A DNA stretch of 64,000 nucleotides from JALOLG01 sp963722415 (GTDB lineage Bacteria; Actinomycetota; Acidimicrobiia; Acidimicrobiales; Ilumatobacteraceae): positions 62,001 to 126,000 of the forward strand of contig CAVRNI010000030.1 in assembly GCA_963722415.1 (NCBI GenBank), written 5' to 3'. The notes under the pieces are model-generated. The model had not been told where the DNA came from. It searched no databases and was given only the letters and a program-made list of their open reading frames with translations. This document shows positions 46,745 to 56,119 of the stretch, in pieces (position 1 is the stretch's first letter; each line of letters opens with the position of its first letter). Made by a program: the position numbers and the translations under genes.

Positions 46745-47530
46745 ATGGCCGACAGCTTCTTCACGAGCGACGACGATTGGTTCTCACCGACCGATCATTG
46801 CCGCGGACCGTGGGACCCGAACTCGTGCCACGCCGGCCCGCCGAGCGGCCTGATCGCTCGCGCGTCGGAACGCCTGGTCCCCGACCAACGGCTCGTCCGC
46901 CTGACGGTCGACCTCACCCGCCCGATCCCGTTCGCCGGGTTCCGGGTGGAGGGCGTCATCGTGCGGGCCGGTCGCACGGTGTCGACGACCGCGCTGACGC
47001 TCGTCGACCAGAAGGGCAAGCCGATCCTCACCGCACGCGCCCTCCACGTGCGCGAGCAGGCGTCGGTCGACCTGCCGACGACACCGTGGAACCCACCCGA
47101 TCTCGCCCGGTCGGGCCCCGGCGTGTTCCCGGTCCGCGAGAGCCGCCACCCGATGCCCAACTTCACGGGCGACGGTGTCGCGGTCCGCTACCCACCGGGC
47201 AACGGCCCGGGCGGTGGACCGACGACGGCCTGGATGCGCACCGTGCCCTTGCTCGGTGACGAGAACCCGTCGCCGTTCCAGCGCATCTGCCCGCTCGCTG
47301 ACTGCGGCAACGCGTTCTCGCGCAACGGCGAGACGACGGAGTACACGTTCGTCAACCCCGACCTCACGATCGTCCTGCACCGGGAGCCGATCGGTGATTG
47401 GCTCGGCTCGTCGACGGTGTCGAGATGGGAGCCGTCGGGGATCGGGATGGCCGACTCGCTGCTGTTCGACGAGCACGGCGCCGTCGGCCGCGCCGTCCAG
47501 ACCCTCGTGATCACGCCGCACGCCCGCTGA
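46745..47530 (+). CDS. Acyl-CoA thioesterase-like protein
   Basis: 261 residues. Start MADSFFTSDDDWFSPTDHCR, then GPWDPNSCHAGPPSGLIARA, in which the conserved H-x-G-P-P is the entry to the first hot-dog domain. RPIPFAGFRVEGVIVRAGRT and TLVDQKGKPILTARALHVRE complete it; a second half ends LLFDEHGAVGRAVQTLVI. The architecture is that of the TesB-like double hot-dog superfamily common in actinobacteria. It would hydrolyse acyl-CoA in the cytoplasm; chain length unknown. It is divergent from the hypothetical gene across the tandem repeat. Confidence 0.8.
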   Translation: MADSFFTSDDDWFSPTDHCRGPWDPNSCHAGPPSGLIARASERLVPDQRLVRLTVDLTRPIPFAGFRVEGVIVRAGRTVSTTALTLVDQKGKPILTARALHVREQASVDLPTTPWNPPDLARSGPGVFPVRESRHPMPNFTGDGVAVRYPPGNGPGGGPTTAWMRTVPLLGDENPSPFQRICPLADCGNAFSRNGETTEYTFVNPDLTIVLHREPIGDWLGSSTVSRWEPSGIGMADSLLFDEHGAVGRAVQTLVITPHAR

Positions 47531-47621
47531 CCGTCGTCACCCTAGTCCATCTGGGCTGCCATTTCTTTCGACCCCCGCAAGGATCAGCAGCCCAGAATGG
47601 ATGGGTGGTGGGCAGGGCTCC

Positions 47622-49840
47622 TCAGACGCCGACCAACTCGCGGTCGTCGTCGAGCTCGCTGGCGTCGTCGGGGACTGCCACCTCCAGCGTCTCGAGGACC
47701 GAGGCACCTTCGACGTCGATGTGCGGCATCGCACGGTCGAGCCAGCGTGGCAACCACCAGTTGGCGTCGCCCATCAGCGCCATCGTCGAGGGCACGAGGA
47801 TCATCCGCACGATGGTTGCGTCGACGAACACGGCGACCGTCAACCCGACGGCGAACATCTTGACCTCGACGTCGGGCGACAGCAGGAATGCTGCGAACAC
47901 GCTGATCATGATGAGCGCAGCCGACGTGATCACCCTCGCCGTCGCGGCGAGCCCGTCGACGACGCTCCGGTGGCTGTCGCCGGTGCGCACGAACTCCTCG
48001 CGCACCCGGCTGAGCAGGAACACCTCGTAGTCCATCGACAGCCCGAACAGGATGGCGAACATGATCATCGGCAGGAACGGGCTCACCGGCACGGTCTCCT
48101 CGACGCCGATCAGACCGTTGCCCCATCCCCACTGGAAGACGGCGACGACCACGCCGTAGGCGGCGCCGATCGACAGCAGGTTCATGATCGCCGCCTTGAA
48201 CGGAACGAACACCGACCGGAAGACGAGCATGAGCAGCAGGAACGACACGCCGACGACGGCGACGATGAAGATCGGCAGTCGCGAGCTCAGCTTCTCGCTG
48301 ATGTCGATGAAGCTCGCCGTCTGACCGGTGACGTAGGCGTCGACGTCGGATCCCGCCAGTGCGCCGGGCAACACGTCGTCACGGAGGGTGTGGACCAGTG
48401 CCTCCGTCTCCTCCTCCTGCGGCGACGTCGCCGGGAAGGCGGTCACCACCGCGGTGTCCGATGCGGGGTTGAACACCGGCTCGGTGACGAACACGATCCC
48501 TTCGGTCGAGGCCACCGACGACCGGACGTCGTCGGCAACCGCCGGATCGACGGTGGCGCCGTCGGCACCTTCGAGGGCGATCGTGAACGGGCCGTTGAAG
48601 CCAGGGCCGAAGCCGTCGGCCAGCAGGTCGTAGGCCTTGCGGTAGGTCTTGTCGCTCGCCGCCGTGCCGTCGTCGGCGATGCCCGTGCGCATCGACAGCA
48701 CCGGGGCGGCGATCGTCGTGAGCAGGACGAAGCTGCCGATGGCGTAGCGCCACGGGTGGCGGCCGACATGGTCCGCCCACCGCCCCGCGACGGTGGTGTG
48801 GGCGGCGACGTCAGCCTCCGAACGCCGGCGACCGATGTGGAAGCGGTCGATCTTCGATCCGGCGAGCCCCAAGAACGCGGGCAGCAGGGTGACGGCGCCG
48901 ATCATGGCGACGAACACGGTGGCGGCGGATGCGTAGCCCATGATGGCGATCGACGGGATCCCGGCCAGTACGAGACCGGCGAGGGCGACCACCACGGTCG
49001 TGCCGGCGAAGAGCACGGCGGTTCCCGAGGTGGCGTTGGCCAGTGCCGCCGACTCGACGGGCGAGCGACCTTCGTGCATGAAGCCGCGGTGGCGGGTGAC
49101 GACGAACAGGGCGTAGTCGATGCCGACGCCGAGGCCGATCATCGTGGCGAGCATCGGCGAGATCGACGGGACGTCGGTGAACCCGGACATCACCCCGATC
49201 AGACCGAGCCCGATCATGATGCCGAACAGCGCCGAGCCGATCGGAATGCCGGCTGCGATCACCGACCCGAAGGCCACGAGGAGCACGATGATGGCGACGG
49301 CCAGGCCGACCATCTCGCCGCCCTCGACCTCCTCGGCACCGCGCACGATCGTGCGCGACAGCTCGGCCTGGAGGCCGGCGTCGCGTGCGATCTCGACGGC
49401 CGCCTCGGCCGCCTTGCCCTCTTCGGGGCCTGGCGGGTCGACGCTGTACCGGACCGTCGCGTAGGCGATCCGACCGTCGTCGCTCACGGACGCGTTGGCC
49501 GGATCGTACGGATCGGTCACGGCGAGCACGTTGGGTCCGCGCGGCGAACTCGGCGAGCGTGTCGGCGATGGCCAGCGCGAGCCGCCGGATCGGTGATGTC
49601 ACCGTCCGGGTCGGCGAACACGATCTGGCCGCTCACGCCACCCTGGTTCGGGAAGCGCTCGTCGAGCAGGTCGATGCCCTGTTGGGCTTCTGTGCCGGGG
49701 ATGGTGAAGTCGTCGCTGGTCTCGCCACCGACGGACGCGTTGAGACCGATGACCGCCACCGCGATCACCAGCCAGGCCCCGATCATCCGCCACGGGTGCC
49801 GCGCGGCAGCCTTCCCCAAGCGGTACAAGATCTTCGACAT
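47622..49840 (-). CDS. MMPL/RND-family transporter (frameshifted)
   Basis: About 739 residues. Short N-terminal helix (RHPWRMIGAWLVIAVAVIGL), a first periplasmic domain, then six-helix blocks with GLAVAIIVLLVAFGSVIAAG, IGLGVGIDYALFVVTRHRGF and a second half with FLLLMLVFRSVFVPFKAAIM and FGLSMDYEVFLLSRVREEFV. The paired G-x-x-x-D-Y motifs are typical of MMPL proton-coupled exporters of lipids or small molecules. Two indels near 49590 and 49545 (the second in GGG/CCC) split the N-terminus; all other parts are intact. It lies 118 bases downstream of the SARP regulator on the same strand, so it may be under its control. Confidence 0.85.
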
Positions 49841-49958
49841 TGGAGGCTCCTCCGGGTCGGGCCGCTCCGATCGCGGCTCACCGGACGATCAAACGGGACC
49901 CCACTGACCCGTGCCGCACCTCCCGCTGACCTGCCGCTGACGCGTGCGTCGTGCCTGG

Positions 49959-52900
49959 TCAGAGCAGCGCGGCGACCGCGTCGAGCACTTCTTGGACGTC
50001 GCTGCCGGCGCCGATCGCGAACTCCACCTCGAATGCGTGATCGCCCATCGACCGCCTGGCGCGGCGCTCGGCACGGTCGACGTCGAACCGCTCGGCGGGC
50101 GGCATCGCCCCACCCGATCGGCGACGCAGCGCATCGGCGGCACCGAGCAGCCGCGCGGCCGACGCGTGGAGGTTCGGGTCGGGGGCGATCGCGAGCGCCC
50201 CGGCCATGCCCTCCATCGAGTTCGCCAGACCGCGCGGCGTCGAATGCGCCAGCGCGATCGCCAGCCCGTGACGTTGGTGGTCGACCGCCAGCTCGTGGTG
50301 TCCGAGCAGGTCGGCGGTGTACCCGCGCCCGACGAGGACCAGCGCCTGGATGATCGGCGCGTCCCGGTAGCGCGAGATCGCCCACGCCTGCTCGATCCAG
50401 CTCGTCGCCCGCTCCGGGCGCTGCGTGCGCCGAGCGATCGTCGCCAGCCCGATGTACGACATCGTGCGCAGCCACGGCAGCGCTTCGTCGGCGATCTCCG
50501 CCAGCAGGTCGAGGTGCATCTGTTCGGCGCGCTCGACGTTGCCGCGCAGCGTCTCGACGTTCGCCAGGCGCACGCGGATCGCGAGCAGCTTGACGGAGAA
50601 ACCCACCCGCTCACTGAGGTCGATCCCGCGGGCGAGCATGTCGTGCGCGGCGTCGTAGTCGCCGTACATCTCGACGATCTCGGAGGCCTCCGTCAGGGCG
50701 ATCGCCAGCGAGAACTCGTCGCCAACTGCCTCGAAGCGCCGGACCGCCTCCCACAGGGACTGTTCGGTGCGCTCGGGATCGCCGTCGAACTGGGCCACGA
50801 CTCCGCGGACGAGCGCCACGATCGCGGCCGACCAGCCATCGGTCGACCGGCGGCTCGCCTCCTCGGCGATCGGTAGGAGCTCCTGCAACTGATCCCTGCG
50901 ACCACCGAAGAACAGCGACATGATCCGGGTGATCGTGACGAACGTCTCGGTCCACGGATCGGTGGTGCCGGCCACGAGCGCGAACGCCTCTTCGGTCGCG
51001 TCGAGGGCGATCGCCATGTTCGGTCCGTTGGCGCTCAACCAGCCGTAATGGGCGAGCACGATCGCCCGCAACTCCGGTTCGACGGGTCCCGGACAACTCA
51101 GCGCGTCCTCGAGCGCCACCGAGCCCTGGTCGACCTGGCCGACCATGTAGAAGTACCACCCGACAGGTGCGACGAGACGCAGCGCGAGGTTCGCCTCCCC
51201 GCGTGCGACCGCGACCTCGAGGGCGACGCGCAGGTTCTCCCGTTCGGTCGTGATCTGGTCGATCCACGTCCGCTGCTCGGGACCGAGCAGGCCGTGGAGC
51301 GCCGGTGCGAGCAGATCGGCGATGTAGCGGGCGTGGGCATCGCTGACGCGCTCGACCTCACCCGATTCGCGGAGGCGCTCGGCCCCGTACTCGGCAAGCG
51401 TCTCCAACATCGAGTAACGGACACGTCCCGACGAGCGGTCGACCAGGACCAGCGACTTGTCGATGAGGCGCTCCACGACCGCGCCGACCTCGTCGAGCAG
51501 CACGTCGTCGCCGTCGCTGCACACGACCTCGGCGGCGTCGAGCGTGGCTCCGCCGGCGAATGCGGTCAGGCGTCGGAACACGGCGCGTTCGCGCTCGTCG
51601 AGGAGGTCGTGGCTCCAGTCGACGACGGCCCGCAGCGTCTGCTGACGGGGATCGACCGTGCGCGGGCCGGACGCGAGGACGGTGAACCGGTCGTGGAGCC
51701 GCTCCAGCAACTCGGTCACGTGCATCGACCGGATGCGTGCCGCGGCCAATTCGATCGCCAGCGGGAGCGAGTCGACCCGCGCACAGATCTCGGCGACGAC
51801 CGCTGGGTCGAGCTCGCCGGCGTCCAGGTCGGGAGCCGCAAGCTGGGCCCGCTCGACGAACAGCCGCACGGCTGCATCGGCGGCGAGTGGGGGCAGCGGC
51901 CAGACCGCCTCACCGGGGACACCCAGGGCCTCACGGCTCGTTGCCAACACCACGAGGTCGGGGCACGTCTCGAGGAGCTCGTACACGGCCTTGGCGGCAG
52001 CGTCCACGACGTGCTCGCAGTTGTCGAGCACGAGCAGATGGGGTGAGCCGGCGATCGCGTCGATCACACGATCGAGCGTCGACAGCCCGACCGCGGCTGC
52101 TGGGGTGTCACCCACCGAGATCCCGAGCTCGGATGCGATCGCCGGGATCACGGAGTCGGGATCGGTCAACGGGGCGAACTCGACGAACGTCACCGAGTGC
52201 GTGCTGGCGCGTCTGGCGAGCTCGGTCGCGATCGTCGTCTTGCCGGCCCCGCCCGGACCGAGCAACGTCACCAACCGTGCCCGGGTCAGTTCCTGTCCGA
52301 GGTCGGTGAGCACGTCGTCACGGCCGATGATCGACGTCAGACGGTTCGGGATGCGCGCGATCCGGCGCTGGTCGTGCTTGCGCGCCGGCTCCACCGACGG
52401 CGTAACGGGTCGCAGCGACGGATCCTGGGCGAGGATGCGCTGTTCCAGCTCGCGCAGCTCCGGACCAGGCTCGAGACCGAGCTCGTCGACCAGCACGCCG
52501 CGCGCCATCTGGAACGTCCGCAACGCCTCTGCCTGGCGACCCTGGCGGTACTGCGCCGTCATCAGCAGCGCCCACCAGTGCTCGTCGACCGGTTCCGTGA
52601 CGACGAGTGCTTCGAGCTCGCTGCACGCCGCGTCGAGGTGCTCGTCGGACCGCACCTCGATCGCCAGCCGGCGGGCCCTCACCGACCGTGCAACACGTTC
52701 GAGGCGCACACTCTCGCCGCGGCCGAGGTCGGTGTCGGCGATGTCGTCGTACGGACGGCCGCGCACGAGCGACTCAGCGGCGCGCAGCAGGCAACGGGCT
52801 TCGGCAGGGTCAGCGTCGGCATTCGACGCACTCCGAGCGAGCAGGTCCTCGAACTGCTTCACGTCGATCGCGTCGTCGGGGACGGCGAGCGTGTATCCCC

Positions 52901-53144
52901 GACCGTCCATTTTGATCTTCGCCGGGGAGATGTCTCTGCGCAGTCTCGACATCTGCGCCTGGATCGCGTTCGCCGAGGGTGGACGCCCCGGCCACAAGAC
53001 GTCGGCGAGCCGCTCGGCCGCCACGGGTGCGGGCGCGGTGGAGACGAGCGCCGCCAGCAGCCGCCGCTTCTGCACGCCGCGCGGGGTCACGTCGATGCCG
53101 TCGCCGTTACGGACGACAAGTGGACCGAGGACTTCGAACCGCAC
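49959..53144 (-). CDS. AfsR/SARP-type transcriptional regulator with NB-ARC ATPase
   Basis: 1061 residues. N-terminal winged-helix DNA-binding domain (MRFEVLGPLVVRNGDGIDVT; ADVLWPGRPPSANAIQAQMS), then a bacterial transcriptional activator domain (EALVVTEPVDEHWWALLMTA). The NB-ARC ATPase has Walker A LLGPGGAGKTTIATEL near residue 295, Walker B HLLVLDNCEHVVDAA and the WH/ARC region LPLAIELAAARIRSMHVTEL. The rest is a helical TPR-like repeat domain. Such proteins activate secondary-metabolism or transport genes in response to a small ligand. Likely neighbours under control: MMPL downstream and the P450/ABC operon upstream, whose stop is 70 bases from its start. Intact. Confidence 0.9.
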   Translation of the reverse strand: MRFEVLGPLVVRNGDGIDVTPRGVQKRRLLAALVSTAPAPVAAERLADVLWPGRPPSANAIQAQMSRLRRDISPAKIKMDGRGYTLAVPDDAIDVKQFEDLLARSASNADADPAEARCLLRAAESLVRGRPYDDIADTDLGRGESVRLERVARSVRARRLAIEVRSDEHLDAACSELEALVVTEPVDEHWWALLMTAQYRQGRQAEALRTFQMARGVLVDELGLEPGPELRELEQRILAQDPSLRPVTPSVEPARKHDQRRIARIPNRLTSIIGRDDVLTDLGQELTRARLVTLLGPGGAGKTTIATELARRASTHSVTFVEFAPLTDPDSVIPAIASELGISVGDTPAAAVGLSTLDRVIDAIAGSPHLLVLDNCEHVVDAAAKAVYELLETCPDLVVLATSREALGVPGEAVWPLPPLAADAAVRLFVERAQLAAPDLDAGELDPAVVAEICARVDSLPLAIELAAARIRSMHVTELLERLHDRFTVLASGPRTVDPRQQTLRAVVDWSHDLLDERERAVFRRLTAFAGGATLDAAEVVCSDGDDVLLDEVGAVVERLIDKSLVLVDRSSGRVRYSMLETLAEYGAERLRESGEVERVSDAHARYIADLLAPALHGLLGPEQRTWIDQITTERENLRVALEVAVARGEANLALRLVAPVGWYFYMVGQVDQGSVALEDALSCPGPVEPELRAIVLAHYGWLSANGPNMAIALDATEEAFALVAGTTDPWTETFVTITRIMSLFFGGRRDQLQELLPIAEEASRRSTDGWSAAIVALVRGVVAQFDGDPERTEQSLWEAVRRFEAVGDEFSLAIALTEASEIVEMYGDYDAAHDMLARGIDLSERVGFSVKLLAIRVRLANVETLRGNVERAEQMHLDLLAEIADEALPWLRTMSYIGLATIARRTQRPERATSWIEQAWAISRYRDAPIIQALVLVGRGYTADLLGHHELAVDHQRHGLAIALAHSTPRGLANSMEGMAGALAIAPDPNLHASAARLLGAADALRRRSGGAMPPAERFDVDRAERRARRSMGDHAFEVEFAIGAGSDVQEVLDAVAALL

Positions 53145-53214
53145 CGGTGGGTGACACTACGAGAGACTGCTCCCGATCGTCACCGCCAGTGACCGGTGGC
53201 ACTCGGCGAACCGT

Positions 53215-54366
53215 TCAGCCTCGCCTCCCGCAGAGCAACTCCAGCGTGTCGTAGCCCTGCTGCACGGCGGCGAACCCGATCTGGTCGAGGTGTGGTTGCG
53301 GATCGGCGGCAAGCTCGAGCGACGCACATCGGTCGACCACGCACTCCAACCCGATCTGCAACACCAGTCGCGCCATCGGAGCGCCGACGCACGTGTGCGG
53401 GCCGTGCCCGAACGCCACGTGCCGGTTCGGCTTGCGATCGAGACGCAGCTCGTCGGCGTGCTCGAACGTGGACTCGTCCCGATTCGCGCTGGCATAGCAG
53501 ATCGACACCAGCTGGCCGGCCGGGATCACACGGCCTCCGACCTCGACCTCCACCGTCGCGGTCCGGCCGAGATGGGTGATCGGTGTCATGAAGCGGAGGA
53601 ACTCTTCGATCGCGACCGGGATGCGGTCGGGCTCTCCGGCGAGGAGGCGCCAGTCGTTCGGCGAGACGGCGAGATGGTGGAGTGCGTTCGTCAGCGCGTA
53701 CACGACCGTCTGACGGCCCCCGGCGAAGGCGAGATTGGCGAAGCCGCGCATCTCGTCACGGGTGAGGGGCCGCTCATCGACGCTCGAGCGGGCCAGATGT
53801 CCGAAGAAGTCGTCACCGGGTGCGTCGATGGCCGCGTCGACGGCGGCGTCGATGTAGACGTTCAGATCGGTGTTGCCGCGCACGCCTGGTTGGGTCTCGG
53901 CTGCGAGCGCCTGCGTGCCCCAGGTGAGCCAGCGGGCAACCTCGCCTTCCGGACGACCGAGGAACAGCGCCAGGCTGTGCAGGAACAACGGCAGAGCGAA
54001 CTCGCCGACCACCTCGAAGCGACCATTCGCCAGTCCCGCGTCGACGAGCGACTCCGCGACGCGACGGATGGCATCGCGGTGCCGACCAACCGCCGGACGC
54101 GAGAAGTAGGGGTCCATCAGGCGCCGGTACGCCGTGTGCATCGGGGGGTCGGACTCGATCGGCAGCTGGGCGGTCGGGCGGATGTCGTGCTCGGGTGGGA
54201 TCGGAACGCGGAAGGGCGTATCCGACGTGAACGTGCGCGGATCGCGGCAGATCCGGCGGAGGTCTTCGTGGCGGAGGAACATCGTGAACGCGGTACCCGC
54301 GATCTCGGTATCGATGGAGCCGGTGGACTCGCGGGCGTCGCGGAACGGGTCGTAGGGATCCGTCAT
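53215..54366 (-). CDS. Cytochrome P450 in a sugar-transport operon
   Basis: 383 residues, a soluble bacterial P450. Heme-ligand motif FGHGPHTCVGAPMAR with Cys326, ExxR as EEFLR at residue 254, and PERF-like DELRLDRKPNRHVA. The I-helix reads AGGRQT at 215-220: the usual acidic residue before Thr is glutamine, so proton delivery may differ. The ATG at 54366 overlaps the stop of the second sugar permease (ATGA), so the P450 is translation-coupled to the transporter. No ferredoxin or reductase lies nearby. Possible role: oxidative demethylation of a methylated sugar, as known for other P450s in algal-polysaccharide loci; this is inference. Confidence 0.88.
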   Translation of the reverse strand: MTDPYDPFRDARESTGSIDTEIAGTAFTMFLRHEDLRRICRDPRTFTSDTPFRVPIPPEHDIRPTAQLPIESDPPMHTAYRRLMDPYFSRPAVGRHRDAIRRVAESLVDAGLANGRFEVVGEFALPLFLHSLALFLGRPEGEVARWLTWGTQALAAETQPGVRGNTDLNVYIDAAVDAAIDAPGDDFFGHLARSSVDERPLTRDEMRGFANLAFAGGRQTVVYALTNALHHLAVSPNDWRLLAGEPDRIPVAIEEFLRFMTPITHLGRTATVEVEVGGRVIPAGQLVSICYASANRDESTFEHADELRLDRKPNRHVAFGHGPHTCVGAPMARLVLQIGLECVVDRCASLELAADPQPHLDQIGFAAVQQGYDTLELLCGRRG

Positions 54367-55181
54367 CCCTTCACTGCTCCAGACGTGAGGCCGCGAATGA
54401 ACTGACGATTGAGCGCCACGTACAGCAACAAGATGGGGAGTGCCGCGAGCGTGAGAATGCTGAGGATCGCCGTCCAGTCGGTGGTGTACTGGCCGAACAA
54501 CCGGGACACGCCGAGCATCAGCGTCTGCTGATCGGCCGAGGTGGTGAGGATCAGTGGGAACCACACGTCGTTCCAGATCGGCAGCACGGTCAACACGGCC
54601 ACGGTCGCGATCGCCGGCCTGAGCAACGGCAGCACGAGCTTGCGGTAGATCGCCCATTCGCCGGCCCCGTCGATCCGCGCCGCCTCGAACAGCTCCTGGG
54701 GCAACTCGTTCACGAACGCGGTCAGCACGAACACGGCGATCGGCAGGCTCATCGCGACGTACACGGGTATCAGCCCCCACACGCTGTCGATCAACCCGAC
54801 GCGGTCGACCATCCGGACGATGTCGATGGTGGCGAGACGGATCGGGATCATCAGGCCGGCGACGAAGCCGAAGTAGATCAGCGACGACGTACGCGCCCGC
54901 CATTGCGAGAGCGCGAGACCCGCCATCGAGCCCGTGATCAGCACGATCAAGATCGACAGCCCGGTGACGAGGATGCTGTTGCGGAACAGCACGGCAAAGT
55001 CGCCGCGGTCGAGGACGGACCGGTAGCCCTCGAGCGTGCCTTCTCGCGGTGGGCGCAAGGGCGACGCGAAGATCTCGCGTTGCGGTTTGAACGAGTTGAT
55101 GACGAGGATCCAGATCGGACCGAGCACGACGAACGACCAGATCGTGAGGATCGCGTACGTCGCTCGCGAGTGCCGGATCAC
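54363..55181 (-). CDS. Sugar ABC transporter permease, MalG family
   Basis: 272 residues with six membrane segments. The cytoplasmic EAA loop (FEAARIDGAGEWAIYRKLVL, with PLLRP after it) contacts the ATPase. The N-terminus AILTIWSFVVLGPIWILVIN is the first helix. Carbohydrate uptake-1 (CUT1) type. The start overlaps the MalF-type gene and the end overlaps the P450 (four bases each). No ATPase gene is present, so a shared MsiK-like ATPase elsewhere is expected. Intact. Confidence 0.93.
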   Translation of the reverse strand: MIRHSRATYAILTIWSFVVLGPIWILVINSFKPQREIFASPLRPPREGTLEGYRSVLDRGDFAVLFRNSILVTGLSILIVLITGSMAGLALSQWRARTSSLIYFGFVAGLMIPIRLATIDIVRMVDRVGLIDSVWGLIPVYVAMSLPIAVFVLTAFVNELPQELFEAARIDGAGEWAIYRKLVLPLLRPAIATVAVLTVLPIWNDVWFPLILTTSADQQTLMLGVSRLFGQYTTDWTAILSILTLAALPILLLYVALNRQFIRGLTSGAVKG

Positions 55182-56119
55182 GTCCGCGCCTTCCGGTCCG
55201 CACGTGACACGTAGAGCCAGATCGACGCCCCGGCGGCGAGGATCAGGAACGTGACGGTCGCGATCGCGGCACCGAGTCCGGCGTTCGGTTGGCCGGTGGG
55301 TGGCTCACCGGAGATGCCGGTGCGGTAGAAGAGCGTGCCGAGCAGGTCGGTCGAGTAGGCCGGCTCACCACGGCTGCTGGCCATCCCGAAGATGATGTCG
55401 AACGCCGTGAAGTTCCCGACGAAGGTGAGGATCGCAACGACGCCGATCACCGGCCGCAACAGCGGCAGCTTCACCAACCAGAACGTTCGCCAACGTGTCG
55501 CGCCGTCGATCGCCGCCGCCTCGATGACTTCGTCGGGGATGTTCAGAAAGCCGGCGAGAAAGATGACGGTGGCCAGACCGACGTACTGCCAGCTCGACGC
55601 GATCGCGATCGCGGGAAGGGCGAACGTGGTGTCGCCGAGCCACGGACGCGAGATGAAATCGAGCCCGATCGCGTCGAGGCCCTTGTTGATCGTGCCCCAT
55701 CGCGGGTTCAGCAAGAGCGTCCACAGGAACCCGACGACGATCACCGACATCGTGGCCGGCAGGAAGACGACGGCTCGGAACAGATTGCGCCCGCGGAACC
55801 GGTACGAGAGCAATTCGGCGAACAGCAGTGCGAGCGTGTTCTGAACGAGCATGTGGATCGCGAAGAACACGACAGTGTTGCCGAGCGCATTCATGAACGC
55901 GTCGCGTGTCCGCCCGCTGAGGAACAGGGCGCGGTAGTTGTCGAGCCCCGCGAACTCGTCCGGCGTGAGACCGGGACCGGTGTAGAAACTGACGCGAATC
56001 GAGTTCAGCAGCGGAAACGCCATGAACCCGACGTAGAAGACGAGCGCTGGTATCAGGAACAGCCACCACCGGCTGTTCCCGATACCGCGTCGGCTGACCG
56101 TTCGCCTCAGCTGGGACAT
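55178..56119 (-). CDS. Sugar ABC transporter permease, MalF family
   Basis: 313 residues, six membrane helices, beginning after a basic N-terminus (SRWWLFLIPALVFYVGFMAF). The EAA loop is VIEAAAIDGATRWRTFWLVK followed by LPLLRPVIG. Partner of the MalG-type permease in a heterodimeric CUT1 channel. I chose the ATG at 56119, which overlaps the end of the binding-protein gene by 13 bases; an upstream GTG/ATG seven codons earlier is possible. Intact. Confidence 0.92.
   Translation of the reverse strand: MSQLRRTVSRRGIGNSRWWLFLIPALVFYVGFMAFPLLNSIRVSFYTGPGLTPDEFAGLDNYRALFLSGRTRDAFMNALGNTVVFFAIHMLVQNTLALLFAELLSYRFRGRNLFRAVVFLPATMSVIVVGFLWTLLLNPRWGTINKGLDAIGLDFISRPWLGDTTFALPAIAIASSWQYVGLATVIFLAGFLNIPDEVIEAAAIDGATRWRTFWLVKLPLLRPVIGVVAILTFVGNFTAFDIIFGMASSRGEPAYSTDLLGTLFYRTGISGEPPTGQPNAGLGAAIATVTFLILAAGASIWLYVSRADRKART

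Noticed and set aside
48000..49500. Plus-strand open frame of over 700 codons across the MMPL gene
   Set aside because: It has an improbable His/Asp/Arg-rich composition and no domains, while the minus strand shows membrane helices and paired MMPL motifs.
54363..55203. P450 start further upstream, inside the permease gene
   Set aside because: The longer frame translates permease sequence out of frame (arginine-rich); the ATG at 54366 gives a normal P450 N-terminus and the ATGA overlap typical of the operon.
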